DNA of 40,693 nucleotides, taken from the NCBI GenBank assembly GCA_020350365.1, contig CP070712.1:157609-198301 (forward strand), read 5' to 3'. The notes under the pieces were generated by a model that was given only the letters and a program-made list of their open reading frames with translations, had not been told where the DNA came from and did no database searches. Of this stretch, positions 16,936 through 25,200 are shown in pieces (position 1 is the first letter of the stretch; each line of letters starts with the position of its first letter). The stretch is from Thermoplasmatales archaeon. Lineage in GTDB: Archaea > Thermoplasmatota > E2 > DHVEG-1. The translations under genes were made by a program, and so were the position numbers.

Positions 16936-17322
16936 ATGACTGAAAAAATAAAAACTATTCATGTTGCATTACAATATTCAGACAGAAAAAAAGCAGATAT
17001 ATTTTTCAATAAAATACTTGGTCTATCATTGGAAAAAACATTTTCTCTTTCAAAAGATTTATCAAAAGATATATTTGGAGTAAGTGAGGAATTAATTGTA
17101 GATGTCTATAAGAATGATGAAGCCTGTTTTGAAGTGTTTATAACAGATATTCAAACAAATTATAGTTTTGAACATACCTGTATTGAGATAGAAAATAAAG
17201 TGGAATTTTTAAAGAGATGTAAAAGGTATGAGATAGAGCCAATATTGATAAAAAAAGGTGTTAAGACTCTATTATTCATTAAGGATTTTTCAGGAAATTT
17301 ATTTGAAATAAAAGAAAAATAA
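16936..17322 (+). CDS. VOC (glyoxalase/bleomycin resistance fold) family protein
   Basis: This 128-residue protein has the paired beta-alpha-beta-beta-beta arrangement of VOC proteins. The N-terminal half starts IKTIHVALQYSDRKKADIFF and contains KILGLSLEKTF. The C-terminal half contains FEHTCIEIENKVEFLKRC and ends KDFSGNLFEIKEK, matching the D-x-x-G-N-x-x-E/F-x-x-x metal-ligand strand of the fold. Substrate unknown. It follows the KBL gene by 24 nt, so it may be co-transcribed. It converges with the acidic-protein gene on the opposite strand, with only 4 nt between their stop codons. Confidence 0.78.
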   Translation: MTEKIKTIHVALQYSDRKKADIFFNKILGLSLEKTFSLSKDLSKDIFGVSEELIVDVYKNDEACFEVFITDIQTNYSFEHTCIEIENKVEFLKRCKRYEIEPILIKKGVKTLLFIKDFSGNLFEIKEK

Positions 17323-17326
17323 AAAC

Positions 17327-17989
17327 CTATTTTCTACCCCATTTACCTTTTTTCTTTTGACTTAGAACTCGGTCAATTATTGTTTGTTCATCTGCTTCAA
17401 CAATGGATTCATCATCTTTAGTATGCTTTTTTATTGCTTCATCAATTGCATCAGCATCTGCTTCAACGATCATTGCTTTATCTTGTTCATTATCTAAAGT
17501 TTTTATTTCATCATTGTCAATTTCTTCTAACATTTTATCATCAACTTCAGGTGGATTGTCATCTTTTTCTTCAGTTTTTTCATCTGTAGTTATTAAATCA
17601 TCCTCTGGTGTTTCAACAGTAGGGGTTTCCTCTACAACCTCATCAGGTGTCTTTTCAGTTGTATCCTTGTCTTCGGTAGAGGGCTGCTCTTCAAATAATT
17701 CTTCAATTTTATCAGGTGTTTCTGGTTTTGATGTATCTTCAGTTACTTTTGGTTCTTCTGATTTTGAATTTTTATCTTTAGGAAGTGAAGCATTCATGCC
17801 TTCAGGCATCATTTTAAATGCTTCATTTAAAAAATCTTTTTCTTCTATTGTTGGCACCCAAAGAAAACTCTCTTTTTCTTTGTAAATATTGGGTGCAGAT
17901 TTATCAAAATGAGCCTTAATTGATAATTTTCCAGAATTTTTATCTTTATAAACCTCAAGTTTCAAATTAATTTTATTATCTTTAGTCAT
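17327..17989 (-). CDS. Acidic low-complexity protein, function unknown
   Basis: This 220-residue protein has no signal peptide. The first about 60 residues (NLKLEVYKDKNSGKLSIKAH, then SFLWVPTIEEKDFLNEAFKMMP) look like a folded domain. The middle (about 70-185) is a strongly acidic, Thr/Glu/Asp/Pro-rich linker. The end contains two similar stretches, AMIVEADADAIDEAIKKHTK and SIVEADEQTIIDRVLSQKKK, closing with a basic KGKWGRK. Nothing identifies a function. The organisation (folded head, acidic linker, basic tip) is that of a cytoplasmic adaptor or nucleic-acid-associated protein, but this is only a guess. A palindrome lies between its TATA-like box and start. Confidence 0.7.
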   Translation of the reverse strand: MTKDNKINLKLEVYKDKNSGKLSIKAHFDKSAPNIYKEKESFLWVPTIEEKDFLNEAFKMMPEGMNASLPKDKNSKSEEPKVTEDTSKPETPDKIEELFEEQPSTEDKDTTEKTPDEVVEETPTVETPEDDLITTDEKTEEKDDNPPEVDDKMLEEIDNDEIKTLDNEQDKAMIVEADADAIDEAIKKHTKDDESIVEADEQTIIDRVLSQKKKGKWGRK

Positions 17990-18304
17990 GTCATTCCATC
18001 CTTCCTAATTAATAAAAGAATAAGTTACTAGAACTTATACTTTTCTTAATTTATTTAAATAATCCATAGAAGGACTCCTTTACTTGAACTTGAAGCCCTA
18101 GGGATTAATATTTATTTTTGTAAGATAGAGCATTGAAATTTCCCTTCTATCCTCAAGAGGTTTTTAACCCTCGATAAATGACTGTTATATTATTTGATCT
18201 ACATCATAATATCATGTGATAAATATTATCATGATATTTGTTAACATTAAGTTTGCTATAAAAGTATTTAAATTTTTTCTGGAAAAATGTCAAAATGAAT
18301 AAAA
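17990..18304 (-). other. 315-nt intergenic region with several inverted repeats
   Basis: No open frame of note is seen. Minus-strand TATA-like boxes lie at 18053-18061 (for the acidic protein) and 18266-18273. Inverted repeats are AATATCATG/CATGATATT (18208-18216, 18230-18238), GATAGA/TCTATC (18124-18129, 18146-18151), CCTCAAGAGG (18151-18160) and TAAGTT/AACTTA (18021-18026, 18032-18037). A transcript starting near 18243 could be a small structured RNA, but no known RNA family is recognised. Confidence 0.4.
18021..18037. promoter_or_regulatory. Possible operator palindrome
   Basis: TAAGTT-ACTAG-AACTTA is a 17-bp dyad between the TATA-like box at 18053-18061 and the start at 17989, near the expected transcription start. 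This is the position of a repressor site; no regulator is known. Confidence 0.35.
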
Positions 18305-19573
18305 TTATTCTATTATTTGATTTCCATTAAGATCTTTACATTTTGCTATAATTTTAGAACTTAAACTAACATTACAATCTATTTTAAGAATTACATAATC
18401 ACTATAAGAAATATCCAAAACATTAGCTTTTTCATAAATCCATGATATAAAAGACTGAGATTCTTTATTTATTGGTAATTTTATTTTAAATCTTACTAAT
18501 TGAGGTAATGATTCGTAAATTAATTTTAATAATTCTTCAATATTTTTATTATTTTTTACAGAAACAGCAACAACTTTTTTATTTTCTAAATAACCTTGAT
18601 TTTTTATGTATTCAACTTTAGGATGTAAATCTTTTATAGGGACAAGATCAGTTTTATTCAATGTAATGATAATCGGAGAGGACACACCAAGTTCTATCAA
18701 TTCATCTAAAGATATCTTTAGTTTTTTAATGATGTTTTCTTCTTTTTCACTAATATCAACAACTAATAAAACAACATCAGCGACTTCAATTTCTTCTAAT
18801 GTAGAATGAAAAGCATCAATAATATAAGCAGGAAGGTTTTTTATAAATCCAACAGTGTCAGTTAATAATATTGGAACACTTTTTTTACTTATTTTTCTGG
18901 TAGTTGTAGAAAGTGTAGAAAATAATCTTCCTTCAACCTTTACCTTTTCATTAGAAAGAAGATTTAATAAACTACTCTTACCAGCATTTGTATAGCCTGC
19001 TAGAGATACTAAATAAAAACCAACAACATGTCTATGTCGTCTTCTTACTTCTCTTTGATTGCGAATATTATTTAATTGTTCCTTAACTTTTTTCATCTGT
19101 TTTTTTATCATCTCATAATAATCATCAACCTGATATTCTCCACCAGCCATAAAACCTGGATGTTCTCCAGCTCTAGCACGATGAATAAGTTCCCGAACGT
19201 ATGGTCGTTCATATTGAAGTTGAGCTAATTTAACTTGTAGTTTTGCTTCTTTTTTATCAGCCCTTTCTTCGAAAATTCCCAGAATTAACCTTATTCTATC
19301 AAAAACATCAATACCAATCTTTTTTTCAAGATTAAACCATTGTGAAGGTTTTAGTTCTCCATCCACAATTATCAAATTTATTTTTTTTTCAGAATCTTCT
19401 ATAAAATTTTTTATTTCTTCTACCTTCCCACTACCTATATAACTATTTACATCTGGGGTTTGTCTGTTTTGTATAAAGGTCTTAAAAATCTTGTAATCAA
19501 GAGATTCTGCCAAATCTTTTATCTCTGACAATTCGTCATTTAGGGCAATTATTATTGCATTTTTATGATTCAT
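18305..19573 (-). CDS. hflX: Ribosome-associated GTPase HflX
   Basis: This 422-residue protein has the full HflX layout. The N-terminal domain (1-115) has SYIGSGKVEEIK and VFDRIRLILGIF. A helical linker (115-185) has KLAQLQYERPYVREL and GEHPGFMAGGE. The G domain begins at about 187 with the P-loop GYTNAGKSS (193-201), switch DTVGF (239-243) and NKTD (306-309). A C-terminal domain of about 70 residues follows. HflX binds the large ribosomal subunit and splits or rescues stalled ribosomes in bacteria; archaeal copies are presumed similar. The gene has its own upstream region of about 225 nt shared divergently with the small gene at 19799. Confidence 0.95.
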   Translation of the reverse strand: MNHKNAIIIALNDELSEIKDLAESLDYKIFKTFIQNRQTPDVNSYIGSGKVEEIKNFIEDSEKKINLIIVDGELKPSQWFNLEKKIGIDVFDRIRLILGIFEERADKKEAKLQVKLAQLQYERPYVRELIHRARAGEHPGFMAGGEYQVDDYYEMIKKQMKKVKEQLNNIRNQREVRRRHRHVVGFYLVSLAGYTNAGKSSLLNLLSNEKVKVEGRLFSTLSTTTRKISKKSVPILLTDTVGFIKNLPAYIIDAFHSTLEEIEVADVVLLVVDISEKEENIIKKLKISLDELIELGVSSPIIITLNKTDLVPIKDLHPKVEYIKNQGYLENKKVVAVSVKNNKNIEELLKLIYESLPQLVRFKIKLPINKESQSFISWIYEKANVLDISYSDYVILKIDCNVSLSSKIIAKCKDLNGNQIIE

Positions 19574-19772
19574 TTTTAGTTTAAACCATTTTTAGAAATA
19601 GATAATTATGATATAAGAATAATTGATTAATTTGAATATATTGAAATAAACTGGCTATTTTTTGTAAAAATCCATTAATTATCTAAATTTAAAATTCTAT
19701 GTTTTGAAGATTTCATAAAGTTTATTTACTATGAATGACAAATATATACATGGTAGATATTAACTAACGTTT

Positions 19773-19781
19773 GGGAGGTGA
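19773..19781 (+). promoter_or_regulatory. Strong ribosome binding site with distant start
   Basis: GGGAGGTGA is a near-perfect anti-Shine-Dalgarno match, about 25 nt after a TATA-like AATATATA (19741-19748). The nearest ATG (19797) meets a stop after four codons; the only long frame begins at GTG 19799, 17 nt away, which is unusually far. Confidence 0.5.
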
Positions 19782-19798
19782 GATAGATAAATATAAAT

Positions 19799-20011
19799 GT
19801 GGTTGGGGTAACCACAGATAGAGCAGAACTTATAGAAATCCAAAATATTGTAAAAGTTTTCGTGGTTGCTGAAAGAATAATTGATTTAGCAAGTGAAATA
19901 AAATCTGAATTAACAAATAAGAATAATTTGAAATCACCAAGAGAATTTAATAATCACCCAAATCAATATAATAAATATTTAAGACGTTTAACCGTAAGAG
20001 GATTTAATTAA
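19799..20011 (+). CDS. Possible small protein, function unknown
   Basis: This is an open frame of 70 codons beginning with GTG. The product would have a hydrophobic, helix-favouring N-terminal half (ELIEIQNIVKVFVVAERII) and a basic, Asn-rich end (KYLRRLTVRGFN). Support comes from the TATA-like box and strong ribosome binding site upstream. Against it is the 17-nt spacing to the GTG. I do not recognise a family. It may be a true small gene, or a transcript whose real reading frame has been broken. Confidence 0.4.
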   Translation: MVGVTTDRAELIEIQNIVKVFVVAERIIDLASEIKSELTNKNNLKSPREFNNHPNQYNKYLRRLTVRGFN

Positions 20012-20148
20012 AAAAGTTATAAAATACATATATAATTTATTAAGTTAATATTGGAATAAAAATATAAAAAAATACATTTAATATAAAATTTTTCAGTAAA
20101 CTTTAAATAAAATCAGTTATAATATTATTTTAGAGGAGGTGAAAATGA

Positions 20149-20598
20149 ATGAGTGGTACAATTAAAAAGAGGTTTTTAATAACAGGCATAATTTTTTTAC
20201 TATTATTGTCTTCAATACCAATAGTTCTAGGAAATAATATAGATTCTAATGAACATAAAATAATAAATACTGAAATTAGTGAAAGTTTTAATGATTGTAT
20301 AGTTGTTATTTTTGGAAAATGTAACGATGTCATAGGACCAATCCTCTGGAAATTTGGGCTCTATTTCAATTTTTTCAAAAAGGACTTTACAATCAATGCA
20401 AATGGTGCGATTAATGAAACAATTAATATTATGATTCGAGGCGGCGGCAATTTTAAATTTATATGGGGTAAAGAAATTATTAACATTCAATTAATTGGCG
20501 CAACAGGAATACTATTCTGGGGAGGAAATTCAATAATTGTAGAAAGCAATCACATTATTGCCAGATGTCAAGCAGATATTGCCTATTTGACATATTAA
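20149..20598 (+). CDS. Small secreted protein, function unknown
   Basis: This 149-residue protein has a clear signal peptide (about 1-28, FLITGIIFLLLLSSIPIVLG). The mature part is beta-rich: DCIVVIFGKCNDVIGPILW, then FTINANGAINETINIMI, IQLIGATGILFWGG and IIARCQADIAYLTY. From memory, proteins with the FFWGGKS-like and ARC-like ends occur repeatedly in uncultured Thermoplasmatota, but I cannot name a family. GGAGGTGA at 20134-20141 with 7 nt spacing fixes the ATG at 20149; an ATG at 20145 is out of frame and stops after six codons. The TATA-like box is CTTTAAATAA at 20101-20110. It is separate from the main surface island and lacks the shared promoter. Confidence 0.75.
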   Translation: MSGTIKKRFLITGIIFLLLLSSIPIVLGNNIDSNEHKIINTEISESFNDCIVVIFGKCNDVIGPILWKFGLYFNFFKKDFTINANGAINETINIMIRGGGNFKFIWGKEIINIQLIGATGILFWGGNSIIVESNHIIARCQADIAYLTY

Positions 20599-20713
20599 TA
20601 AAAAAAATAATCTTTAATTTAATGGTCTAATAATCCCTACTATTTTTTATATGATACTATCATCGATAAATTTTAATTTTAACTATAGATGTATCATTAT
20701 TAAAGGAAAAGTC

Positions 20714-20763
20714 TGTGGGGAAGTATTTTTAACAATAATACTTTGCTTATCTTCCTTCCCACA
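20714..20763. repeat. Hairpin element, possible small RNA or terminator
   Basis: TGTGGG (20714-20719) pairs with CCCACA (20758-20763). Inside, AAGTATT (20721-20727) pairs with AATACTT (20737-20743), giving a nested structure. It lies 116 nt after the stop of the secreted-protein gene at 20149-20598. The strand is uncertain. Confidence 0.45.
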
Positions 20764-20974
20764 TACATTTCCTCCCGAATTCCTTATAAATTATTTGAAA
20801 TAATAAAATTTTTTGTGCAGAATCGCAATTTTTTTTAAAAAAACCATAATTTGTACAAAGACTGCAAAAATAGTTTTATATAAATAATAACAGTAGTAAT
20901 TTTGTAGAAATAAAATGATTATTTAGAAAATGTATAGAATAATTTGTATTAGCAGTAAAGTATTCATCGGCAAG

Positions 20975-21030
20975 AAAAAAATGTGGGGGAGGTGGTTTCA
21001 ATTTCCAATTTTCCCTTCCTTACCCCCACA
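20975..21030 (-). terminator. Terminator of the minus-strand group 21037-24695
   Basis: TGTGGGGG (20982-20989) and CCCCCACA (21023-21030) form an 8-bp stem. On the minus strand the stem is followed by seven Ts (20975-20981). It begins 7 nt after the stop of the CDP-alcohol transferase gene. Confidence 0.7.
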
Positions 21031-21036
21031 AAATCC

Positions 21037-21681
21037 TCATTTATTTTTTTTAAAAAACCTAAGAGTGCTATAAAATCGTTGAACCGCTGTGATATTTCCC
21101 ATAATAGCAAAATAAATCAAAATCCACTCTAAAAGATACAGCTCTAAAGGCAATTTGAAATTAGAATAATATTGTAAATAATGTTGAATAATAGGTGCAA
21201 TCATGAGCAATGCAAGCCTATCGGCTCTCCCAAGTAGCCCTGAATAATTTCGTTTAATGCCAACAGCCTGAGCCTGAGTTCCCATATAACTAGTTAGAAG
21301 CATCCCAATAATTGCTAATAGACCAATACTTGGATATCTGCACCAAGAACTTAGCGCAAGACCACCAACTATGAAAATATCTGCATATCTATCTAAAGCA
21401 TGATCAAGAAAATCTCCTCTTTTAGAGGTTTTATGTGCTAATTTTGCAACCTTTCCATCAATTGCATCAAAAAGGCCATTCAGGAATACAAAAATTACAG
21501 CAATAAAAAGATAAAAATTATTCAATTCAAGTTTTGGTGACGATAAATAAAAAAATAAACCAGCAAGAAAGGCAAAAAGAACAGATAACCAAGATAAAAC
21601 ATTAGGGTTTATTTTTATAAATCGTTTAGCAATTGAATTTAAAACAGGATCTATATTTTTTCTTTGGTTATCAAGTACCAT
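21037..21681 (-). CDS. CDP-alcohol phosphatidyltransferase, archaetidylinositol-phosphate-synthase-like
   Basis: This 214-residue integral membrane protein has about six hydrophobic segments. The family motif D-xx-D-G-xx-A-R-x8-G-xxx-D-xxx-D is present as D72, D75, G76, A79, then G89, D93 and D97 (FDAIDGKVAK...RGDFLDHALDR). Lys80 replaces the usual Arg. The family transfers a phospho-alcohol from a CDP-linked lipid; in archaea the usual reaction joins inositol phosphate or glycerol phosphate to CDP-archaeol. Size and sequence suggest the archaetidylinositol phosphate synthase group, but the headgroup cannot be fixed. It is the last gene of a minus-strand cluster, 15 nt after the kinase, and is followed by a terminator. 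Confidence 0.85.
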   Translation of the reverse strand: MVLDNQRKNIDPVLNSIAKRFIKINPNVLSWLSVLFAFLAGLFFYLSSPKLELNNFYLFIAVIFVFLNGLFDAIDGKVAKLAHKTSKRGDFLDHALDRYADIFIVGGLALSSWCRYPSIGLLAIIGMLLTSYMGTQAQAVGIKRNYSGLLGRADRLALLMIAPIIQHYLQYYSNFKLPLELYLLEWILIYFAIMGNITAVQRFYSTLRFFKKNK

Positions 21682-21696
21682 TTGTATCCAACCTGC

Positions 21697-22245
21697 CTAA
21701 TAATCCTTTAATATTTCCTCAGACCAATCCACATTTCCTATTATGTATTTTTTCATACTTTTAAAGTTGTTATTAATAATTTCAATTATTGAATCGGCAA
21801 TTTGTTCAATTGTTTTATCAGATACGTTTATTTCAAATATGTCTTTTTTTAGATGAAGCTCTAAAGCTTCACAAAGTATAATATCAAGAATTTCTGCTTC
21901 AATATTTTCTTTAATTTTATCTTCATTCCACTTTTTTTTGGATAAATTTTTTTTAAGAAATTTTGGATGACATCTTAAGATTACGATTTTTTCAACATTT
22001 TTTAAAAGATGAGATAGATGACCTTCAACAAAAACAAAGTCTTTTCCAGAGTAATTTTCAAGAATATATTTATTAATTTTCTCCAAATCAACAATATTTG
22101 AATCTCTTTTGATGTCTTTACCTATAATAAAATTATTATCACAGGCAACTTTGTTTAAATCAACAATTTCAAAACCTTTATTTTTTAATACTTCGGCAAC
22201 AGAAGTTTTTCCAGTTCCAGGTGTTCCTGTTAATGCTATAATCAT
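21697..22245 (-). CDS. Adenylate kinase-like P-loop kinase (COG1936)
   Basis: This 182-residue cytosolic protein starts with IIALTGTPGTGKTSVAEVL, a Walker A motif at residues 7-14. A DLNKVA motif lies near residue 35, and FVFVEGHLSHLL (about 71-82) is the Walker B-like strand of the AK6/Fap7-type family. ILRCHPKFLKKNL near residue 95 is typical of the archaeal members. The family transfers phosphate between nucleotides and in eukaryotes also acts in small-subunit ribosome maturation. It is 4 nt from the SHMT gene and part of the same operon. Confidence 0.88.
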   Translation of the reverse strand: MIIALTGTPGTGKTSVAEVLKNKGFEIVDLNKVACDNNFIIGKDIKRDSNIVDLEKINKYILENYSGKDFVFVEGHLSHLLKNVEKIVILRCHPKFLKKNLSKKKWNEDKIKENIEAEILDIILCEALELHLKKDIFEINVSDKTIEQIADSIIEIINNNFKSMKKYIIGNVDWSEEILKDY

Positions 22246-22249
22246 GGTT

Positions 22250-23545
22250 CTAAACTAACTTATGATAATCATATCCTCTAAATCCCTCTTTAAAGCAATA
22301 ATGTAACTCTTGGAAATCCTTTCTAAACTCCTTTATATCTGCTTTTATCTTCTTAACATTCTCGTTTTTCAATAATGCTCTCTTATAAAATTCAGCTATA
22401 CTTTCCATGTCGGTTTCTTTCATTCCAATTCTAGTAAGTTCAGGTGTACCAAGCCTAAGGCCTGAAGGATTTAATGGATCTATATCCCCAGGAATTGTAT
22501 TCATATTTGTGACAATACCTGCATCTTCAAGTTTTTTTGACGCCTCTTTACCCTTACCTGGCCCGATCTCTACTAAAATTTGATGCGACTTTGTAAATCC
22601 AAGATTTTCACCAAATACCTTGAATCCCTGTTCATGTAAGGATTGTGCTAAACGTTGGGCATTCTTGATTGTTTGTTTTGCATATGCTTCTCCAAACTCA
22701 AGATGCTCAGCAAATGCAATTGCCTTTGCGGCAACATGATGAAGATGATAGGACGAAGTAACACCAGGAAATATACCAAAACCTATTTTTCTCAAAAATG
22801 ATTTATCTTCATCAGTATCACCTTTATGATCTGATACAACCATACCACCTTGAGGACCAGGCAGAGTCTTATGAGTACTACCACACATCAAATCTGCACC
22901 CTCTCTTAATGGATCCTGAAATTGTTTACCTGCAATCAAACCTAAAACATGTGCAGCATCATAAACAAGATAGATTCCCAAATCATGAACAGCCTCGGCT
23001 AATTCTTTAATTGGACTAGGAAATAAAAAAACTGATCGACCATTTAATGCAAGTTTTGGTTTGACTTTTTTAATAAGTTTTACCGCTGCATCCACATCAA
23101 TATTCATTAATTCGTCATTAAATGGATATGAAATAAGGTTAATTCCTCTAACACCTGCACCACCCCATTTACCAAAAGAGATATGAGCTCCATTTGCAAG
23201 ATCAAGAACTACTGCAGATTCACCTGGTTTTATTAACGCTTTTAATATTCCAATATTTGCAGTTGTTCCAGCTGTAGGTCTTACATCAGCATAACTGCAA
23301 TCAAATAGCTTTTTAGCTAGTTCCATTGCTTTTAATTCTACATTATCAAAGAATTCACATCCTTCATAATACCTATGTCCAGGAGTTCCTTCTGCATACC
23401 TACCATGAAAATCAGTAAGTAGCATTTCTCTACATAATGGTGATAAAACATTTTCGCTAGCAATCATAGGTAGTGAGCTAGCAAAAAATTCATTATTCAT
23501 CTTTGCTTGTTTTCTTACGTATTCAACCTCGTCATACCAACCCAT
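22250..23545 (-). CDS. glyA: Serine hydroxymethyltransferase
   Basis: This 431-residue protein has the normal length for archaeal SHMT. The start is taken at ATG 23545 (MGWYDEVEYV); an in-frame GTG at 23554 is less likely because GAGTGAT just ahead of the ATG looks like the ribosome binding site. Motifs are SENVLSPLCRE, the tyrosine region HGRYAEGTPGHRYYEG, D196AAH199 for the PLP ring, and the PLP lysine K226 in CGSTHKTLPGPQGG. The enzyme interconverts serine and glycine using a tetrahydropterin or tetrahydrofolate carrier, supplying one-carbon units. It clusters with the kinase and CDP-alcohol transferase downstream. Confidence 0.95.
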   Translation of the reverse strand: MGWYDEVEYVRKQAKMNNEFFASSLPMIASENVLSPLCREMLLTDFHGRYAEGTPGHRYYEGCEFFDNVELKAMELAKKLFDCSYADVRPTAGTTANIGILKALIKPGESAVVLDLANGAHISFGKWGGAGVRGINLISYPFNDELMNIDVDAAVKLIKKVKPKLALNGRSVFLFPSPIKELAEAVHDLGIYLVYDAAHVLGLIAGKQFQDPLREGADLMCGSTHKTLPGPQGGMVVSDHKGDTDEDKSFLRKIGFGIFPGVTSSYHLHHVAAKAIAFAEHLEFGEAYAKQTIKNAQRLAQSLHEQGFKVFGENLGFTKSHQILVEIGPGKGKEASKKLEDAGIVTNMNTIPGDIDPLNPSGLRLGTPELTRIGMKETDMESIAEFYKRALLKNENVKKIKADIKEFRKDFQELHYCFKEGFRGYDYHKLV

Positions 23546-23603
23546 TAGAATCACTCAAAAGCCATATTAAGAAACCTCATAAAAAGGTAATGGAAACTTT
23601 AAA

Positions 23604-24695
23604 TTATATTTCTATTAAATCTCTTGATGAATTTGTTAAAAATTCTGCTCCGTCACCTTTCACAAGAACATCATCTTCAATTCTTACTCCCCCTAAGCCT
23701 GGTATATAGACACCTGGTTCGACAGTAAAAACCATGTTTTCTTCCATTATGATATCACTATTTGAACTAAAACGAGCACTACTGTCATGAACAGAAATCC
23801 CAAGAGAGTGCCCAGTTGAATGAATGAAACGATCTTTAAATTTTGTTCCTTGAATATAAGATAAAACTGCATTATGTACTTCTGAAGCTTTAATACCAGA
23901 TTTTATTGTATTGAAGCCGATTTTATGTGCCTCTAAAACCACTTTATACATTTCTTTTTGCATTTCACTTGATTTATCAAAAATAAAAGTCCTAGTAATA
24001 TCTGAGTTATATTTTTTAAAACAGGCACCAAAATCACATAAAACAAAATCTCCTTTTTTCAATTTAATATTACCATGAGTATAATGGGGTTCTGCAGAAT
24101 TTTTTCCAAATGAAGAAATAGTTTCAAAAGCAGATTTGTCAGCACCATTTTTTTGCATTAGATAAACAATTTCAGCAGCAAGTTGGTACTCATACATGCC
24201 ATCGTTTACTATTTGTGGAATTTTTTCGGCAACAATATCTACAATTCTACAGGCTTCCCGAATAAATTTTAATTCAATTTCATCTTTGACAAGTCTAGTT
24301 TTTTCAATAGAGTCTGATATATCAAAAAAATCAAAGTTTGAAAACATGTTTTTAATTTTTAAAAAATCTCTTAGCGAGATACCCTTAAAATTTAATCCAA
24401 TATTTTCATATGAAGAAAACAAGTTTTTCAAAATATTATTTAGATCTTTTTGATTTCTGAAAACATTAATATTAGCATTAGTCTTCTTTGCTGACTCTTC
24501 TTCAAGTTGAGGTACTACCAATTCAATTTTTCCATCTGGAAATAAAACTGCAAATGAGCCTTCAAAGATGCCATGAGTAAGACCAGTAACATAAAAAAAA
24601 TTATCATCAATAAAGGGCATTGCAGAGTTTTTTATAAGAATAACATCAGGTTTCTTAGTAATATTATCAAATATTTTCTTTACCCTTTTCTCCAA
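23604..24695 (-). CDS. M24 family metallopeptidase (Xaa-Pro dipeptidase/aminopeptidase)
   Basis: This 363-residue protein has an N-terminal creatinase-like domain (1-125) and a C-terminal pita-bread domain. All five metal ligands are visible: D221, D232, H296, E326 and E340 (LCDFGACF, NSDITRTF, HSTGHSLGI, TVEPGVY, GVRIEDDV). His207 in EPHYTHG fits the usual substrate-binding histidine. It probably removes Xaa-Pro ends from peptides in the cytosol. The start is TTG at 24695, with GGCGGTG 5 nt upstream; no ATG is suitably placed. It lies 58 nt upstream of glyA on the same strand. Confidence 0.9.
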   Translation of the reverse strand: MEKRVKKIFDNITKKPDVILIKNSAMPFIDDNFFYVTGLTHGIFEGSFAVLFPDGKIELVVPQLEEESAKKTNANINVFRNQKDLNNILKNLFSSYENIGLNFKGISLRDFLKIKNMFSNFDFFDISDSIEKTRLVKDEIELKFIREACRIVDIVAEKIPQIVNDGMYEYQLAAEIVYLMQKNGADKSAFETISSFGKNSAEPHYTHGNIKLKKGDFVLCDFGACFKKYNSDITRTFIFDKSSEMQKEMYKVVLEAHKIGFNTIKSGIKASEVHNAVLSYIQGTKFKDRFIHSTGHSLGISVHDSSARFSSNSDIIMEENMVFTVEPGVYIPGLGGVRIEDDVLVKGDGAEFLTNSSRDLIEI

Positions 24696-24785
24696 TATTC
24701 CACCGCCGAATTGCGATAGGGATTACCAACTAAAATAAAAAACGTAAAGTTAAACAAATGCTCCTAGTGATGAAAAAATTGTAAA

Positions 24786-25166
24786 TTAGTATCCTTTGAT
24801 TAATGTGTGTAATTCTGACAGATCGTTTTTGATTGTTTCTACCTGTTTCATTTTTTCTGTTTCGAAATTTTTCAGAATGTCAGGTAATGGTTTTGTCAAT
24901 TTGTATATATGTACTGGACGGCCCTTTCCTTTCTTTTTTAGATCCCTTTTTTTTGCCCATCCTCTTCTTCTCATTTCTTGCATAGCTACACTAACTTCAG
25001 GTTGTCGAAGGTCAGCCCCCTGTTCTACATCAGCAGATCTACATTCATCAACCTGGGAGATGTACATTAATGTTTTTGCAAGGTTTTTTGGCATCCCCAA
25101 CTCTGAGAATAATTGGACAGCTTTGTCATCTTTTTCATCTAATACAAACGAGTTCTTTCGCTTCAT
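24786..25166 (-). CDS. Winged-helix transcriptional regulator
   Basis: The preferred start is ATG 25166, preceded by GCGAGGAG; a longer in-frame ATG at 25190 lacks such a site. The 126-residue product has a winged-helix DNA-binding domain: the helices cover about 15-70 (LGMPKNLAKTLMYISQVDE, ADLRQPEVSVAMQEMRRRGW), then a basic wing with RDLKKKGKGRPVHIYKL. A C-terminal helical segment (LKNFETEKMKQVETI) would pair two subunits. The layout resembles archaeal TrmB/MarR-type predicted regulators without a ligand domain. Target genes are unknown. It is next to the dCMP deaminase gene, 34 nt away on the same strand. Confidence 0.82.
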   Translation of the reverse strand: MKRKNSFVLDEKDDKAVQLFSELGMPKNLAKTLMYISQVDECRSADVEQGADLRQPEVSVAMQEMRRRGWAKKRDLKKKGKGRPVHIYKLTKPLPDILKNFETEKMKQVETIKNDLSELHTLIKGY

Positions 25167-25200
25167 TTTCTCCTCGCCATTGTAATTCATTCGTTAGTAT

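Larger units (their letters stand above)
20599..21036. other. 438-nt region without genes, two related hairpins
   Basis: No credible open frame is present. The region is very AT-rich except for two GC-rich islands, each closed by TGTGGG and CCCACA arms (20714-20763 and 20982-21030). A TATA-like TTTATATAAATA lies at 20875-20886. The second hairpin serves as a terminator for the minus-strand operon; the first has no assigned role. Confidence 0.6.

Noticed and set aside
17403-17885. Serine-rich plus-strand protein
   Set aside because: It is the antisense shadow of the acidic-protein gene 17327-17989, whose Glu/Asp/Thr codons read as Ser/Phe on the other strand; it has no ribosome binding site.
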